From Shouchella clausii (GTDB lineage Bacteria; Bacillota; Bacilli; Bacillales; Bacillaceae_D): a stretch of DNA of 64,000 nucleotides. Every line of letters starts with the position of its first letter. Within the stretch, counting starts at the first letter, position 1. The position numbers and the translations under genes are program-made. The notes under the pieces were generated by a model. That model saw only the letters and a list, made by a program, of their open reading frames with translations. It ran no database searches and had not been told where the DNA came from. The stretch spans positions 1 to 64,000 of the forward strand of contig NZ_BCXJ01000009.1 of assembly GCF_001598215.1 (NCBI RefSeq). Reading direction: 5' to 3'. Positions 63,055-64,000 of this stretch are shown in pieces.

Positions 63055-64000
63055 TTACCTCCCTAAAACAACTTCAATCGCTTGCTCAAGCGTCTGCACG
63101 CCAATCACTTCAATGCCTGCTGGCGCAGTCCAGCCGCCTTTGTTTTTTTCAGGTATGATGACGCGTTTAAAACCTAGTTTTGCGGCTTCATTGACGCGTT
63201 GGTCAATTCTAGAGACGCGGCGGATTTCTCCCGTCAACCCTACTTCGCCAATCGCTACATCCATCGGTTCTGTTGGCTGGTCTCGAAAACTTGAAGCAAT
63301 GCTAAGAGCAATCGCCAAATCGATCGCTGGTTCATCTAACTTTACGCCTCCAGCTACTTTTAAATAAGCATCTTGATTTTGCAAAAGCATGCCAGCCCGC
63401 TTTTCCAAGACAGCCATTAAAAGGAAGACACGGTTATGATCAAGCCCTGTTGCCATTCTCCGGGGGTTGCCAAAACCCATAGGCGAAATAAGCGCTTGTA
63501 ATTCTACGAGAACAGGCCTTGTGCCTTCCATGGAAGCGACAACGACAGAGCCAGCCGCTCCTTGAGAACGTTCTTCCAAAAAAATTTCTGATGGGTTTTT
63601 CACTTCCTCTAAGCCAAGCTCTTTCATTTCAAAAATGCCCATTTCATTCGTAGAGCCAAATCGGTTTTTAACTGCACGTAAAATTCGGTAACTGTGGTGC
63701 CGCTCTCCTTCAAAATAGAGAACAGAGTCGACCATATGCTCGAGCAGCTTCGGACCGGCAATGGAGCCTTGCTTTGTAACATGGCCGACAATAAATACAG
63801 CCACTCCCTTTGTTTTTGCGACACGCATAAACGCAGCTGTACATTCTCGCACTTGGGCAACGCTTCCTGGAGCAGACGTAATCTCGTCCTGGTAAACGGT
63901 TTGGATCGAATCAATAATTACCAAAGACGGCTGGACTTCATCTATAGCCCCTTCAATTAAAGCAATGTCTGTTTCTGCTAATACGTATAACTGCTCTGAT
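63055..64000 (-). CDS. radA: DNA repair protein RadA (5' end outside window)
   Basis: Partial: about 314 C-terminal residues; the frame is open to the right edge ([20 protein letters not shown] precedes the Walker [12 protein letters not shown]). The RadA-specific KNRFG motif and the C-terminal Lon-like domain ([35 protein letters not shown]) are present. The zinc finger and Walker A are outside. A branch-migration helicase in recombination. Upstream of disA as in B. subtilis. Confidence 0.97.
   Translation of the reverse strand, partial: SEQLYVLAETDIALIEGAIDEVQPSLVIIDSIQTVYQDEITSAPGSVAQVRECTAAFMRVAKTKGVAVFIVGHVTKQGSIAGPKLLEHMVDSVLYFEGERHHSYRILRAVKNRFGSTNEMGIFEMKELGLEEVKNPSEIFLEERSQGAAGSVVVASMEGTRPVLVELQALISPMGFGNPRRMATGLDHNRVFLLMAVLEKRAGMLLQNQDAYLKVAGGVKLDEPAIDLAIALSIASSFRDQPTEPMDVAIGEVGLTGEIRRVSRIDQRVNEAAKLGFKRVIIPEKNKGGWTAPAGIEVIGVQTLEQAIEVVLGR

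Overview
The window is a core chromosomal segment of a Bacillaceae bacterium. Conserved proteins and gene order match Bacillus subtilis, and the protein sequences look closest to the alkaliphilic clade around Shouchella (Bacillus) clausii and Halalkalibacterium halodurans; that placement is inference. Evidence for an endospore-forming Firmicute: pdaB, kbaA, gerD, cwlD and sigH, AGGAGG-type ribosome binding sites, many TTG/GTG starts, a T-box and an L10 leader. Almost everything is on the minus strand, so the B. subtilis order radA to rrnI reads from right to left.

Right part (about 64000 to 48600): radA (5' partial), disA, yacL, ispD, ispF, gltX, a cysteine T-box, cysE, cysS, mrnC, rlmB, rae1, sigH, rpmG, secE, nusG, rplK, rplA, L10 leader, rplJ, rplL and the methyltransferase ybxB. 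Middle (48600 to 16700): rpoB, rpoC, the str operon (rplGB, rpsL, rpsG, fusA, tuf), the S10/spc/alpha ribosomal protein superoperon (rpsJ to rplQ, including secY, adk, map, infA, rpmJ), the ECF energy-coupling module (ecfA1, ecfA2, ecfT), truA, and rplM-rpsI. This part is housekeeping translation, transcription and secretion.

Left part (16700 to 1): an AT-rich accessory patch (DUF2975 membrane protein plus XRE regulator, a small membrane protein, a GNAT acetyltransferase) sits where B. subtilis has ybaJ. Then come ybaK-cwlD with a sigma-G-type promoter, and glcT-ptsG (glucose PTS with an RNA antiterminator) inserted between cwlD and salA. Between salA and gerD lies a seven-gene sugar operon: Lac-family PTS IIA, NanE, PTS IIB, PTS IIC, a Cof-type HAD phosphatase, a DUF4127 protein of unknown function, and a MurR/RpiR-type regulator. 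This is the best candidate for an undescribed system: the PTS should import a disaccharide, NanE implies an N-acetylmannosamine-6-P intermediate, and no known phosphoglycosidase is present, which leaves DUF4127 as the possible cleaving enzyme. The sporulation genes gerD, kbaA and pdaB follow. The left edge holds two tandem promoters and the leader of an rRNA operon that runs leftward out of the window.

No tRNA gene, CRISPR array or intact insertion sequence was found. Gene starts were chosen by ribosome binding site spacing and family length, so several are shorter than the longest open frame.
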